Positions 6,460-15,595 of a stretch of 42,935 nt of DNA are shown here, piece by piece. Source of the DNA: Gammaproteobacteria bacterium (GTDB lineage: Bacteria; Pseudomonadota; Gammaproteobacteria; Nitrosococcales; Methylophagaceae). A program made the position numbers and the translations under genes. The stretch lies in NCBI GenBank assembly GCA_029210875.1, contig JARGFJ010000022.1, positions 1 through 42,935 on the forward strand, given 5' to 3'. Every line of letters starts with the position of its first letter. Position 1 is the stretch's first letter. Below the pieces are notes generated by a model. The model made no database searches. It was given only the letters and a program-made list of their open reading frames with translations, and was not told the DNA's origin.

Positions 6460-8964
6460 TTAAGAAAGTCTTGGTGAAATCTTGTCCAGCTTCCAGATTT
6501 CGTTATTGTATTCTTCCATTGTGCGATCAGTTGAAAACTTGCCACTGTGCGCCGAGTTAAGAATACTCATTTTTGTCCAACGCGATTTATCTTGATAGGC
6601 GAGCCCTGCGTTATGCTGTGCATCGACATAGCTTCTAAAGTCTGCAATTGTCATCCATGGATCGTTATGACTAGTGAAGCCGTTAATAATGTTGTCAAAG
6701 CGATTCGGTTCGAACTGGTTGAAATGACCGCCCTCAAGTAGAGAAACAACACGTTTTAAATCAGGATCTTGTGCAATGACGGCTCGAGGGTTATAGCTAA
6801 GGCGTTGTTCATCAACTTCGTCCTCGGTCAGACCAAACAAGAAGAAATTATCATCACCGACTTCTTCACGAATCTCAATATTGGCGCCATCGAGTGTGCC
6901 AATAGTAATAGCGCCATTCATCATGAACTTCATGTTGCCAGTCCCTGAGGCTTCTTTACCTGCTGTTGAAATTTGTTCTGATAAATCAGCAGCAGGGCAG
7001 ATAACTTCCATTGCTGAAACTTGGTAGTTAGGTAAAAACACCACTTTTAACCAATCGCCAATGTCAGGATCATTATTGACTACGCTAGCAACATTATTGA
7101 TAAGTTTAATAATGTCTTTCGCCATGGCATAACCAGGCGCTGCTTTACCACCGAATAAAACACAACGTTTTACAAGCCCATCAGTATCACCGCGTTTAAT
7201 ACGATCATAAAGATGAATGACGTGTAATACATTTAACAGCTGACGTTTATATTCATGAATACGTTTAACTTGAATATCAAATAGAGCATCGGTGTTAAAT
7301 GTGACACCACAGCTTTTTTGTACCAGATCAGCCAGGCGTTGTTTGTTATCACGTTTCGCTTGTATCCATTTCTTTTGGAATGGGGCTTTGTCTGCATACG
7401 CTGCTAATTGACTTAATTGACTCAAATCAGTGATCCAGTCTTCACCAATTGTCTTGTTAATCAGAACACGTAATCGAGGATTACACCAAGCCATCCAACG
7501 GCGTTGGGTGACACCGTTGGTTTTGTTGTTGAATTTTTCAGGCCAAAGTTGATAGAAATCATTAAACAAGCCTTTTTGCAGTAGCTCGGAATGTAATGCT
7601 GCAACACCATTGACAGAAAAACTTCCTACGATAGCAAGATGTGCCATGCGAACGTTTTGATGATGACCTTCTTCGATGATCGATAGGCGAGCAAGGCGTT
7701 CTTTATCACCAGGCCAACGACGGGCAACTTCACTTAAAAAGCGTGCATTGATTTCATAGATGATTTCTAAAACGCGAGGTAATAATCGGCTAAATAAATT
7801 AACTGACCAACGTTCTAGGGCTTCTGGAAGCAAGGTGTGATTGGTGTAAGCCATGGTTTTGGTGACAATAGACCATGCTTTATCCCAGCCCAAGCCATGT
7901 TCATCCATCAATAATCGCATCAGTTCAGCAACAGCGACGGTTGGATGGGTATCATTCAATTGAAAGCAGTTTTTATCTGCAAAGGTATCAAAACTTTCAC
8001 CATGAGTTGTGACCCAGTAATCAAGAATATCTTGCAAACTGGCAGAGGCTAAAAAGTACTGTTGACGAAGACGCAGTTCTTTACCGTTTTCACTGGCATC
8101 ATTTGGATACAACACCATACTGATATTTTCAGCTTCGTTTTTACATGCTACAGATTCAGTGTATGAACCAGCGTTAAAGTCTTCAAGATTGAATTCATCG
8201 GTTGCAGCCGCTTTCCACAAACGTAATTTATTGACGGTGCCATTTTTGTAGCCGGGGATTGGCATATCATACGGAACGGCTAAAACATCGTTGGTATCAA
8301 CCCAGTAAACAGCCATTTCACCGTTAGCGTTTTTATGAAATTCGGTGTGCCCGCCAAATTTAACACGCTGAGTAAATTCAGGTCGTTCAAGTTCCCAAGG
8401 GTTACCATCACGTAACCAGTGATCCGGCATTTCAACCTGATTACCATTGCTGATACTTTGTTGGAACATACCGTATTCATAACGCAGACCGTAGCCGGTA
8501 ACAGGTAGTTGTAATGTGGCGCAGCTATCGATAAAACATGCGGCAAGACGACCAAGACCACCATTACCCAAGCCGGCATCATGTTCAAGTTCGGCCATTT
8601 CTTCAAAGGTTAATCCCATGGTGTTCATGGCGATGGTAACTGATTCATCAAGTCCAAGATTGAGCGCAGCGTTACCCATGGCGCGACCCATCAAAAACTC
8701 CATTGACAGGTAATAAGCTTGTCTGCATTTGGTTTCAGCGTACATATGTTTGGTATGTTTCATACGTTCAAACAAACGATCACGCAGTGTCAGAGCCAGT
8801 GATGTATAGAGATAATGACCTGACGCACAGCCTTTATCCTGGGCTAAATGATTGCCGTAGTAACTTTTGAAGTCGTGTTCGATTGATTTTACGTCCATAC
8901 CTAATTCAGGCGTGTCGTATAACTCAGGATGGGCTTTTACAGTGCATGCGTAGCGAGGGTTCAT
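6460..8964 (-). CDS. glgP: Glycogen/starch phosphorylase
   Basis: This 834-residue GT35 enzyme releases glucose 1-phosphate from alpha-1,4-glucans in the cytoplasm. The pyridoxal-phosphate site EASGTGNMK is present, with the lysine at residue 679. The N-terminal active-site stretch LGNGGLGRLAACFIDSCATL and the IHEYKRQLLN region are also intact. Its length is close to the usual 800-840. The start codon overlaps the soxD stop (ATGA), so it is translationally coupled to a periplasmic sulfur-oxidation gene, an unexpected partner. No other glycogen genes are nearby. An internal start at residue 23 is possible, but the ATGA coupling supports the longer form. Confidence 0.96.
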   Translation of the reverse strand: MNPRYACTVKAHPELYDTPELGMDVKSIEHDFKSYYGNHLAQDKGCASGHYLYTSLALTLRDRLFERMKHTKHMYAETKCRQAYYLSMEFLMGRAMGNAALNLGLDESVTIAMNTMGLTFEEMAELEHDAGLGNGGLGRLAACFIDSCATLQLPVTGYGLRYEYGMFQQSISNGNQVEMPDHWLRDGNPWELERPEFTQRVKFGGHTEFHKNANGEMAVYWVDTNDVLAVPYDMPIPGYKNGTVNKLRLWKAAATDEFNLEDFNAGSYTESVACKNEAENISMVLYPNDASENGKELRLRQQYFLASASLQDILDYWVTTHGESFDTFADKNCFQLNDTHPTVAVAELMRLLMDEHGLGWDKAWSIVTKTMAYTNHTLLPEALERWSVNLFSRLLPRVLEIIYEINARFLSEVARRWPGDKERLARLSIIEEGHHQNVRMAHLAIVGSFSVNGVAALHSELLQKGLFNDFYQLWPEKFNNKTNGVTQRRWMAWCNPRLRVLINKTIGEDWITDLSQLSQLAAYADKAPFQKKWIQAKRDNKQRLADLVQKSCGVTFNTDALFDIQVKRIHEYKRQLLNVLHVIHLYDRIKRGDTDGLVKRCVLFGGKAAPGYAMAKDIIKLINNVASVVNNDPDIGDWLKVVFLPNYQVSAMEVICPAADLSEQISTAGKEASGTGNMKFMMNGAITIGTLDGANIEIREEVGDDNFFLFGLTEDEVDEQRLSYNPRAVIAQDPDLKRVVSLLEGGHFNQFEPNRFDNIINGFTSHNDPWMTIADFRSYVDAQHNAGLAYQDKSRWTKMSILNSAHSGKFSTDRTMEEYNNEIWKLDKISPRLS

Positions 8965-9521
8965 GGTTGATCCTTAATATTTTGCTGGTTTTGGCTAGGG
9001 TATATAGCAACAAACCCAGAATGATTTGGCATTGTTACTTTGGGTAGAGTTTCTTGGTTGAGTTCTACGTTGTTCAAAAATATATCATCTTTGTTAAAAA
9101 TGTAAGCACAAAGCGCATAGATTTCATCATGAGTTAATGAAAATGGTGCATTTGTCGGCATAGCCCGTCTTATATAGTCAAAAAGTGTGGTTGGGTTTCG
9201 CCAGTAACTATTAACCGTTTTTTCAGGGTAATCACTGGTTAATGAACCTACTTCACCGACTAGCGGTTCAGCACTGGCACCAATGCCTTCCGGTCCATGG
9301 CAGCCGGCGCATTTGACAGCAAATAGTTTGGCGCCTTGTACGGCTGTGCCACCACCCTTAGGCAAATTGTCACCGCTGGGTAAAATAGTCAGATTCCATT
9401 GTGCTTGCTGACTAAGCCCGTCTGCCTTTTTACCGAGTTTTTGGTAGTTGTCTTGAGCAAAACAGCTTACAGAATGTAATAAACAAAATCCAATCAATAG
9501 GGTTTTAATCAGCATAGACAT
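8961..9521 (-). CDS. soxD: SoxD-like monohaem cytochrome c
   Basis: The 186-residue protein starts with a Sec signal peptide (hydrophobic residues about 4-20, ending near CFAQ) and has one haem-binding CAGCH at 71-75. A likely distal methionine lies in RRAMPTNAPF. Adjacent to soxC, it is the electron acceptor subunit of a periplasmic SoxCD sulfur dehydrogenase, which strips electrons from the SoxY-bound sulfane sulfur. It is shorter than the dihaem SoxD of Paracoccus (about 350 residues), so it is a single-domain version. It overlaps soxC by 17 bp and glgP by 4 bp. No soxXYZAB genes are present in the window. A SorB-like sulfite dehydrogenase subunit is the alternative. Confidence 0.75.
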   Translation of the reverse strand: MSMLIKTLLIGFCLLHSVSCFAQDNYQKLGKKADGLSQQAQWNLTILPSGDNLPKGGGTAVQGAKLFAVKCAGCHGPEGIGASAEPLVGEVGSLTSDYPEKTVNSYWRNPTTLFDYIRRAMPTNAPFSLTHDEIYALCAYIFNKDDIFLNNVELNQETLPKVTMPNHSGFVAIYPSQNQQNIKDQP

Positions 9522-10767
9522 GATTGATATCTCCTGATTCTGTTATTTCCCAGCTTATGATGGCATTGTAATGAAAGAAGCCATGACGACCTCGTTGTTC
9601 GATTAATGCACTGCGTGAAGGTTGAACTGCACCGGTTTCATCGCTTGCACGACTTTGCAGAACCGCAGGGTGCCCTTGCCAATGCCATGGAAGGCTAAAG
9701 CGGGTAAATGCACGATCTAATACAGGATCATGCAACGTTGCATCATGCCATGTTTGGCCGCCATCAGATGAAATTTCGACACGGGTGATTTTACCGCGAC
9801 CGGACCATGCCAATCCTGATACTTGGTAAATTCCGGGATTATCTGGCAAGACCATGCCAAGCGAAGGTGATGTGATTAATGATTTAACATCCATCACAAA
9901 AGTAAATTGGCGCGCACGGCCATCATTTTGCAGTTCAGTATATTGAGCTGTTTCATCACGAGTCATTGCAGGCTGTTCAACTAATCGTAATTGTCGCAAC
10001 CATTTCACATTAAGAATACCTTCCCAACCGGGCAACACTAGACGTAGTGGATAGCCGTTTTCTGGCCGTAATCGTTCGCCGTTTTGATAAAGCGCTAATA
10101 TGGCATCATCCAGCAGTTTTTCTAACGGGATGCTGACATTTAATGCTGCGGCATCCGCACCTTCGGCAATGACCCATTTGGCAGCCGATTTGATGCCGGC
10201 TTCTTCAAATAATAGTTTGACAGGAACCCCCGTCCATTCTGCATTAGATACCAAACCATGAGCATAGCCTGCTTTTGACTGGATCGGATTGTTTTTCCAG
10301 CCACTATTACTATTGCCACCACATTCAATAAAGCAGGTACGCGAAACCATTGGGTAACGTAACAAGCTGCTGATATCAAAACTGAGTGGCTGTTGGACGA
10401 GGCCATCAATTAGCAGGATGTGTTGAGCTGGATCGATCTGGGGTACACCATTATGATGGCGTTCATAGTGCAGACCGTTAGGAGTAATTGTGCCTTGTAA
10501 ATCATGTAATGGTGTCCAGGAAACACCGTTACCGGGTGCCTCTGGGTTTGCTGATATCCAGCGAATTACTTGTTGTTCATAAGGTGAAGGTTGACCATAA
10601 TTGCTAAAGTTATCACCCGGTTTACGCATCCATTCGGGCAAGGTATCCGGAAATTCAGCTTTGGTTTGACTGGCCCAAACCGGCAAACTCATAGTACCGG
10701 CTAGAACGCCACCTAATGACGCTTGTTTAAGAAATTGACGTCGGTTTGTTGTGGTAGAGTCAGTCAT
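9505..10767 (-). CDS. soxC: SoxC-like molybdopterin sulfur dehydrogenase subunit
   Basis: This sulfite-oxidase-family protein has 420 residues from the ATG at 10767. That start follows a GAGG ribosome-binding site; an in-frame TTG at 10779 is rejected. It begins with a twin-arginine signal (NRRQFLK then a hydrophobic stretch to about residue 33). Cys149 in FIECGGN is the expected molybdenum ligand. Segments such as SPYEQQVIRW, ERHHNGVPQIDPAQH and LPGWEGILNVKWLR match SoxC better than SorA. Together with SoxD it should oxidise protein-bound sulfane sulfur in the periplasm. The gene begins 13 bp after engB and ends inside soxD, so all four minus-strand genes may share a transcript. Confidence 0.85.
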   Translation of the reverse strand: MTDSTTTNRRQFLKQASLGGVLAGTMSLPVWASQTKAEFPDTLPEWMRKPGDNFSNYGQPSPYEQQVIRWISANPEAPGNGVSWTPLHDLQGTITPNGLHYERHHNGVPQIDPAQHILLIDGLVQQPLSFDISSLLRYPMVSRTCFIECGGNSNSGWKNNPIQSKAGYAHGLVSNAEWTGVPVKLLFEEAGIKSAAKWVIAEGADAAALNVSIPLEKLLDDAILALYQNGERLRPENGYPLRLVLPGWEGILNVKWLRQLRLVEQPAMTRDETAQYTELQNDGRARQFTFVMDVKSLITSPSLGMVLPDNPGIYQVSGLAWSGRGKITRVEISSDGGQTWHDATLHDPVLDRAFTRFSLPWHWQGHPAVLQSRASDETGAVQPSRSALIEQRGRHGFFHYNAIISWEITESGDINHVYAD

Positions 10768-10780
10768 CAAATACCTCAAT

Positions 10781-11410
10781 TTAAACAGTTTGTTCGGTTG
10801 CTTCTATTTCGTGTTCTGGAAAAAACCAGCGATCAAGTTGGGCAATCGCTTCATCTTTTCCCGTTTTGTTGAGTGACGAAAATAATTGAACCGAAGCGTG
10901 CAATTCAAGTTTACTAAGTTGCGATACAACCTGGTGAAGACTTGCCATTGCCGCACCGTGTTTAAATTTATCAGCTTTAGTTAATAAAATATGAACGGGG
11001 AGTGCGGCATTATTGGCCCATTTTACCATTTGAATATCAAAATTTTTGAGCGGATGACGGATATCCATCATAACCATCAAGCCTTTTAATGACTGGCGAG
11101 TATCAAGATATTTGCCTAAATTTTGTTGCCAGCGGATTTTGATTTGTTCAGGCACTTTGGCGTAACCATAACCGGGTAAATCGACTAAACTGCGTTCTTC
11201 ATCTAATTTAAAAAAGTTAATCATTTGAGTACGACCAGGCGTTTTACTGATCCGGGCTAATGACTTTTGATCGGTAATCGTGTTGATGGCACTGGATTTT
11301 CCAGCATTGGAGCGACCTGCAAAAGCGACTTCAATGCCAGTGTCAGCAGGTAGCTCAGATAATTGGGTTGCACTTACTGTATAAAGTGCCTGACGATATA
11401 TTTGTGACAT
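10781..11410 (-). CDS. engB: Ribosome biogenesis GTP-binding protein YsxC/EngB
   Basis: This 209-residue TrmE-Era-EngA-like GTPase has all G motifs: G1 [10 protein letters not shown]2 region GRTQ, G3 DLPGYG, G4 TKADK and G5 SSLNKTG. It assists assembly of the large ribosomal subunit. It is transcribed away from the cytochrome c4 gene, an arrangement also known in pseudomonads. The roughly 90-bp gap between the two must carry both promoters. It lies 13 bp upstream of soxC and could be the first gene of that run. Confidence 0.96.
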   Translation of the reverse strand: MSQIYRQALYTVSATQLSELPADTGIEVAFAGRSNAGKSSAINTITDQKSLARISKTPGRTQMINFFKLDEERSLVDLPGYGYAKVPEQIKIRWQQNLGKYLDTRQSLKGLMVMMDIRHPLKNFDIQMVKWANNAALPVHILLTKADKFKHGAAMASLHQVVSQLSKLELHASVQLFSSLNKTGKDEAIAQLDRWFFPEHEIEATEQTV

Positions 11411-11498
11411 AAAACGAATGACTCAAGGTGCAAAAATACGACAATAAGAGTAGCATATTCACAGTTTTGTTTATTGAAAGTTCAATTTGGGAATTACA

Positions 11499-12107
11499 AT
11501 GAAAAAAGTGTTGATGATAACAGCGATGTGTTTCGCATTCGGAACAGTCGCCCCTGTAATGGCTGAAGGTAATGTGTCAGCGGGTAAAACAAAGTCGGCA
11601 GTATGTGCCGCATGTCATGGTGCTGATGGCAATAGCCCTACAGCGATGTTTCCAAAGTTAGCTGGTCAGGGAGAAGCATACCTTGTTAAACAGTTAATGA
11701 ACTTCAAAACCGGCGAACGTCAAAATGCGGTAATGGCGCCAATGGTTGCGAGCTTAACTGATGAAGATATGGCTGATTTGGCAGCTTACTATGCCAGCAA
11801 AAAAGTGACACCGGGTGCGGTTTCAGAAGAATTGCTCAACGCGGGAAAAACAGTATATCAAGCTGGTAATAGAGATAATGGCGTGCCTGCATGTATGGCG
11901 TGTCATGGCCCAACTGGTGCAGGTGTGCCTGCTGCCAAATGGCCTGCACTGTCAGGACAACATCCAGATTATATTGAAGCGCAGTTAAAAGCTTTCTCTG
12001 AAGGGATTCGTAATAACGATCCAAACAGCATGATGCGCGATATAGCTTCAAAATTATCAGCAGCTGAAATGAAAGCCGTTGCTGCATACGTTTCGGGCTT
12101 ACATTAA
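11499..12107 (+). CDS. Dihaem cytochrome c4
   Basis: The precursor has 202 residues, with a signal peptide to about Ala22 (MKKVLMITAMCFAFGTVAPVMA cut here). Two haem c sites, CAACH at 36-40 and CMACH at 132-136, lie in two similar domains, each with a conserved methionine-bearing loop. This is the standard cytochrome c4 fold, a periplasmic or membrane-associated electron carrier usually feeding terminal oxidases. The ATG at 11499 is chosen because it begins a normal signal peptide; the upstream TTG at 11487 adds only four residues. A strong terminator follows, so it is transcribed separately from resB. It is divergent from engB. Confidence 0.94.
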   Translation: MKKVLMITAMCFAFGTVAPVMAEGNVSAGKTKSAVCAACHGADGNSPTAMFPKLAGQGEAYLVKQLMNFKTGERQNAVMAPMVASLTDEDMADLAAYYASKKVTPGAVSEELLNAGKTVYQAGNRDNGVPACMACHGPTGAGVPAAKWPALSGQHPDYIEAQLKAFSEGIRNNDPNSMMRDIASKLSAAEMKAVAAYVSGLH

Positions 12108-12117
12108 GTTAGTCTAG

Positions 12118-12152
12118 AAAGTCGCATGGTCTCACACTATGCGACTTTTTTA
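12118..12152 (+). terminator. Rho-independent terminator of cytochrome c4
   Basis: AAAGTCGCAT (12118-12127) pairs with ATGCGACTTT (12139-12148) across an 11-nt loop, and the T-run continues to 12151. It lies 11 bp after the stop codon. A 10-bp perfect stem followed by T residues makes this a confident intrinsic terminator. Confidence 0.9.
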
Positions 12153-12196
12153 TTATCGGCAGTGTACCGACACTGTTGTTCATATGGTTGCCACTA

Positions 12197-14191
12197 ATGT
12201 CTGATGCCAAACATGCTTATCGGAAAACGTTAAGTCAACGTATTTTCCACTTTTTAGGGTCGATGGATCTCGCTATCACCTTATTGCTTACATTGGCAAT
12301 TGCGTCGATTATTGGAACAGTTTTACAGCAGAATCAGCCTTATACCGATTATCTCCTTAAATTCGGACCTTTCTGGTTTGATGTGTTTGAAAGTGCGGGG
12401 CTTTATGATGTGTATAGCGCATTATGGTTTCTGGCAATTTTAACGCTACTCGTTACCTCTACTTCCGTTTGTGTAATTCGACACACTCCTTCAATGCTCA
12501 ATGATATGCGTAACTTGCGGACACATGTGCAGGAAAAATCACTACGTGCCATGCATTATCGTGCCGAATGGCAGTCTGATAACGCTGTATCAGACCTTGC
12601 TTCAGATTTAGAGTCACACATGCAACAGCAGGGTTTTCGAGCCAAACAAACGCTAATCGATGATGGTATATTGGTTTCCGCAATGAAAGGGGGGTTAAAT
12701 CGCCTTGGTTATATTGCGACTCATCTTGCCATCATCATCATTTGTGTTGGTGGCTTGATGGATAGTAATTTGCCATTGAAACTGGCTGAATGGCAAGGAC
12801 GTTTGGCTATTGAAACACGCGACTTGCCAAGCAGCCAAATTCCGGCAAAAAGTCGATTGCCTGTTGGACCGCAAGCATTTAGAGGCAGTATTAATATTCC
12901 TGAAGGTAGAACATCTGAAGTAGCCTTTGTTGGGATGCGTGATGGCTATTTGGTGCAAGAATTACCATTTAAAATAGAAGTAAAAGATTTTCGGATCGAA
13001 CATTATGCAACTGGTCAACCGAAGTCGTTTGAAACAGATCTGATTGTATTTGACGATGATCTGGCTCAGCCGATTGAACAGACTATTTCTGTCAATCATC
13101 CATTATTTCATAAAGGTTATGCGATTTATCAGGCGAGTTTTAGTGATGGAGGTTCTGCTCTGTCATTGCAAGCATGGCCATTGACTAAGGTAGCGGGCAA
13201 GGAAACCGTTGAGTTTGAAGCCAAAGTGTTTGAAAACCGTGAAATGATATGGGGCGATCAAAGTCTAAAATTGGAAATGTTGTCGTTTCGCCCATTTAAC
13301 ATTAATCCCGATCCTACTGAGGATGACCCTGATCGTATTCGTAACTTTGGTCCTAGCTTTGGTTTTAAATTACGAACTAAAACCGGCGAAGCCTTGGAAT
13401 ATATCAACTATATGTTGCCAGTTGAAAAAGAGGGGCGGTCATTTTATCTGAGCGGTGTTCGAGCCAGTCCTGCTGAAGAGTTTGGTTTTCTGTATTTGCC
13501 CGTTGATAAAAATGGCGGTTTGGATGGGTTTAATCAGTTTTTAACTGAACTACATAGTAGCGATAAGGTTGCAGCAATTGCACATAACATGATGTTGCAA
13601 ACCTTGACTGACGTAGCTGACCGAACAGCAGAACTGGAACAAAACCTAGAACAAACATTGGTTATATTGGTTGCCATGTTTATTGATAATGGTTTTCAGG
13701 GTGTAGGCGAGTTCATTGACACTGCCGTGCCTGAGAATGAACGTGAAAATTTGGGTCCTGCCTATTTGGGTATGTTGCGGGAAATGTTGGCGAGAATCTA
13801 TTTTAATAGTCAGGATAGTTCTGAAATAGACAATGCTGATTCAGAACAGTTATTGTTTTTGCAAGATGCCCTTAATGCCATCGGCAGTTTGTCACGTTAT
13901 GGATCGCCAGTGTATTTGATGCTGACAGACTATGAGCATGTAGAGGCAAGTGGGCTTCAAATTGCGCGTTCCCCAGGTAAACCTGTTGTATATTTAGGCT
14001 GTGCACTTTTGATTGCTGGTGTATTTATTCTGTTTTATTTGCCTCAACGCCGGTTTTGGCTATTAGTTAAAGCCAAATCAGGTGTTACAACAGTATTATT
14101 GGCGGGAATGAGTAATCGTAATCCACGTGAATTTGATGTCTTTTTTGAACAGCAAAAACAGATTTTGCAACATGGCAACGGGAACTCCTAA
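12197..14191 (+). CDS. resB: Cytochrome c biogenesis protein ResB/CcsB
   Basis: This 664-residue membrane protein belongs to the system II cytochrome c maturation pathway. Transmembrane segments lie at about 25-45, 72-95, 165-185 and 600-620, with a large periplasmic domain between the third and fourth. With CcsA it moves haem to the periplasm and ligates it to CXXCH motifs. The length matches proteobacterial ResB proteins (about 650-680). The ATG at 12197 (MSDAKH) is preferred to a TTG at 12176. The gene is followed after 66 bp by ccsA on the same strand. System II fits the three c-type cytochromes encoded here. Confidence 0.92.
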   Translation: MSDAKHAYRKTLSQRIFHFLGSMDLAITLLLTLAIASIIGTVLQQNQPYTDYLLKFGPFWFDVFESAGLYDVYSALWFLAILTLLVTSTSVCVIRHTPSMLNDMRNLRTHVQEKSLRAMHYRAEWQSDNAVSDLASDLESHMQQQGFRAKQTLIDDGILVSAMKGGLNRLGYIATHLAIIIICVGGLMDSNLPLKLAEWQGRLAIETRDLPSSQIPAKSRLPVGPQAFRGSINIPEGRTSEVAFVGMRDGYLVQELPFKIEVKDFRIEHYATGQPKSFETDLIVFDDDLAQPIEQTISVNHPLFHKGYAIYQASFSDGGSALSLQAWPLTKVAGKETVEFEAKVFENREMIWGDQSLKLEMLSFRPFNINPDPTEDDPDRIRNFGPSFGFKLRTKTGEALEYINYMLPVEKEGRSFYLSGVRASPAEEFGFLYLPVDKNGGLDGFNQFLTELHSSDKVAAIAHNMMLQTLTDVADRTAELEQNLEQTLVILVAMFIDNGFQGVGEFIDTAVPENERENLGPAYLGMLREMLARIYFNSQDSSEIDNADSEQLLFLQDALNAIGSLSRYGSPVYLMLTDYEHVEASGLQIARSPGKPVVYLGCALLIAGVFILFYLPQRRFWLLVKAKSGVTTVLLAGMSNRNPREFDVFFEQQKQILQHGNGNS

Positions 14192-14257
14192 TCCATTTCA
14201 TGTTCATACAGTTCACAAGGCTCGAACTAAATCCTGAAACAAAAAGAAGAGCAAAAT

Positions 14258-15415
14258 ATGACACATTTAGCTGGCACAATCAGAACAGATAACAGTAGCG
14301 CCTTAATGCAATGGCTGTGGCGGATAGTCATTGCATTATCAGGTGTTGCCTTGTTGGCAACGTATTTTAATGTATTTGATGGTTATGAAATTGCGATCGT
14401 CATTCTCACCGCTGTGACCTTAATCCTTTTGGGTCAAAACTGGCCTCAGTTTCGAGTTCATATAATAAGCGTTAGTTTGCTCAGTTGGTTTGCCGTTGCG
14501 CGCTATGGTACTGATCTTGATTTAGGTGACAGTGACTTTTTCCTAAATTATATTTTATCCAGCCAATCTGCATTTATGTGGATGAGCGCCTTGTTTGTAT
14601 TGGCAACATTGACCTATTTGGGGGGATTACTACTGCGTTCAGATTTCACTGAAAAAGTAGCAACGGCATTAACCTGGTCTGCTGCTACCATGGGCATGGT
14701 TGGCTTAATGGTTCGTTGGCGTGAATCCTATTTGATCAGCCATGATGTCGGTCATATTCCCGTCAGTAACTTATATGAAGTGTTTATTTTATTTGCTGTG
14801 ATTACAGCGCTTTTGTATTTGTTTTATGAACGTCGCTATCAGACACGTAGTTTAGGCAGTTTTGTCTTATTTGTGATTAGTGCGGCTGTTGCTTTTCAAC
14901 TATGGTATACCTTTGATCGTCATGCTCATGAAATTCAGCCATTAGTACCGGCTTTGCAAAGTTATTGGATGAAAATACATGTACCCGCTAATTTTGTAGG
15001 ATATGGTGCGTTCTCAATGGCTGCAATGATTGGTGTAGCCTATCTGTTAAAATCGTGGCGGCAAACACATAACCCAAACGGAGTGATAGCCTCTGCCTTG
15101 CCTGATTTAGCGGTGATAGATGACTTGATGTATAAAGCCATCGCACTTGGTTTTGCATTTTTTACAGTAGCGACTATTTTAGGTGCACTTTGGGCTGCTG
15201 AAGCCTGGGGTGGTTATTGGTCATGGGATCCTAAAGAAACATGGGCGCTGATTGTTTGGTTAAATTATGCAGCTTGGTTACATATGCGTATGACTAAAGG
15301 TTGGAATGGGCGACCAATGGCATGGTGGGCGATTATTGGGTTATTTGTAACTATATTCGCTTTTCTAGGCGTAAATATGTTTTTGTCTGGGCTTCATTCA
15401 TATGGCACACTTTAA
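14258..15415 (+). CDS. ccsA: Cytochrome c assembly protein CcsA/ResC
   Basis: The 385-residue polytopic membrane protein carries the tryptophan-rich WWD signature WGGYWSWDPKETWALIVW near residues 310-330. It also has HVPANFVGYGAFS and the C-terminal FLGVNMFLSGLHSYG. These are the haem-handling marks of the CcsA/ResC family, the partner of ResB in system II haem ligation. About eight or more hydrophobic segments are visible. The gene's TAA stop is part of the five-base direct repeat that flanks a MITE-like element starting at 15418. The insertion therefore landed exactly on the stop codon without changing the protein. Confidence 0.95.
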   Translation: MTHLAGTIRTDNSSALMQWLWRIVIALSGVALLATYFNVFDGYEIAIVILTAVTLILLGQNWPQFRVHIISVSLLSWFAVARYGTDLDLGDSDFFLNYILSSQSAFMWMSALFVLATLTYLGGLLLRSDFTEKVATALTWSAATMGMVGLMVRWRESYLISHDVGHIPVSNLYEVFILFAVITALLYLFYERRYQTRSLGSFVLFVISAAVAFQLWYTFDRHAHEIQPLVPALQSYWMKIHVPANFVGYGAFSMAAMIGVAYLLKSWRQTHNPNGVIASALPDLAVIDDLMYKAIALGFAFFTVATILGALWAAEAWGGYWSWDPKETWALIVWLNYAAWLHMRMTKGWNGRPMAWWAIIGLFVTIFAFLGVNMFLSGLHSYGTL

Positions 15416-15417
15416 AT

Positions 15418-15556
15418 GAGGCCTTTGCACGAGTCGTCTTTTCCGTCATGTCGCTGTTAAAAATAGTCTCAAAATGCTCATTTACACATGTAAACTGCGC
15501 TTTTTCGACAATTTTTGCCTTGTCCTGACGAAAAATACTTATCGTGCCAAGGTCTC
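15418..15556. mobile_element. 139-bp MITE-like element with terminal inverted repeats
   Basis: The ends read GAGGCCTTTGCACGA (15418-15432) and, inverted, GAGACCTTGGCACGA (15542-15556): 13 of 15 identical. Partial symmetry continues further inside (TCCGTCATG against TTCGTCAGG). A five-base direct repeat TAAAT flanks it at 15413-15417 and 15557-15561. There is no transposase gene. The terminal GAGRCCTT...CACGA pattern resembles IS5/IS1031-type ends, a family link from memory. It contributes a spacer between ccsA and dsbA and may carry promoter or terminator activity. Confidence 0.8.
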
Positions 15557-15595
15557 TAAATACAACATTAGAATAATAAACAAGGATATGAATCT

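Noticed and set aside
8280..8606. Open frame inside glgP in another frame
   Set aside because: It has low-complexity translation and no motif, and glgP in the main frame is complete with catalytic residues.
9505..10767. Sulfite dehydrogenase SorA instead of SoxC
   Set aside because: The SPYEQQV and HHNGVPQIDPAQH segments resemble SoxC more closely. The short one-haem partner leaves some doubt, so soxD has lower confidence.
10767..10779. TTG start for soxC at 10779
   Set aside because: A good GAGG ribosome-binding site precedes the ATG at 10767, which gives a normal twin-arginine signal.
15301..15528. Open frame running from the end of ccsA into the MITE-like element
   Set aside because: Its sequence is an out-of-frame copy of the conserved ccsA end followed by the element, with no domain and no ribosome-binding site.
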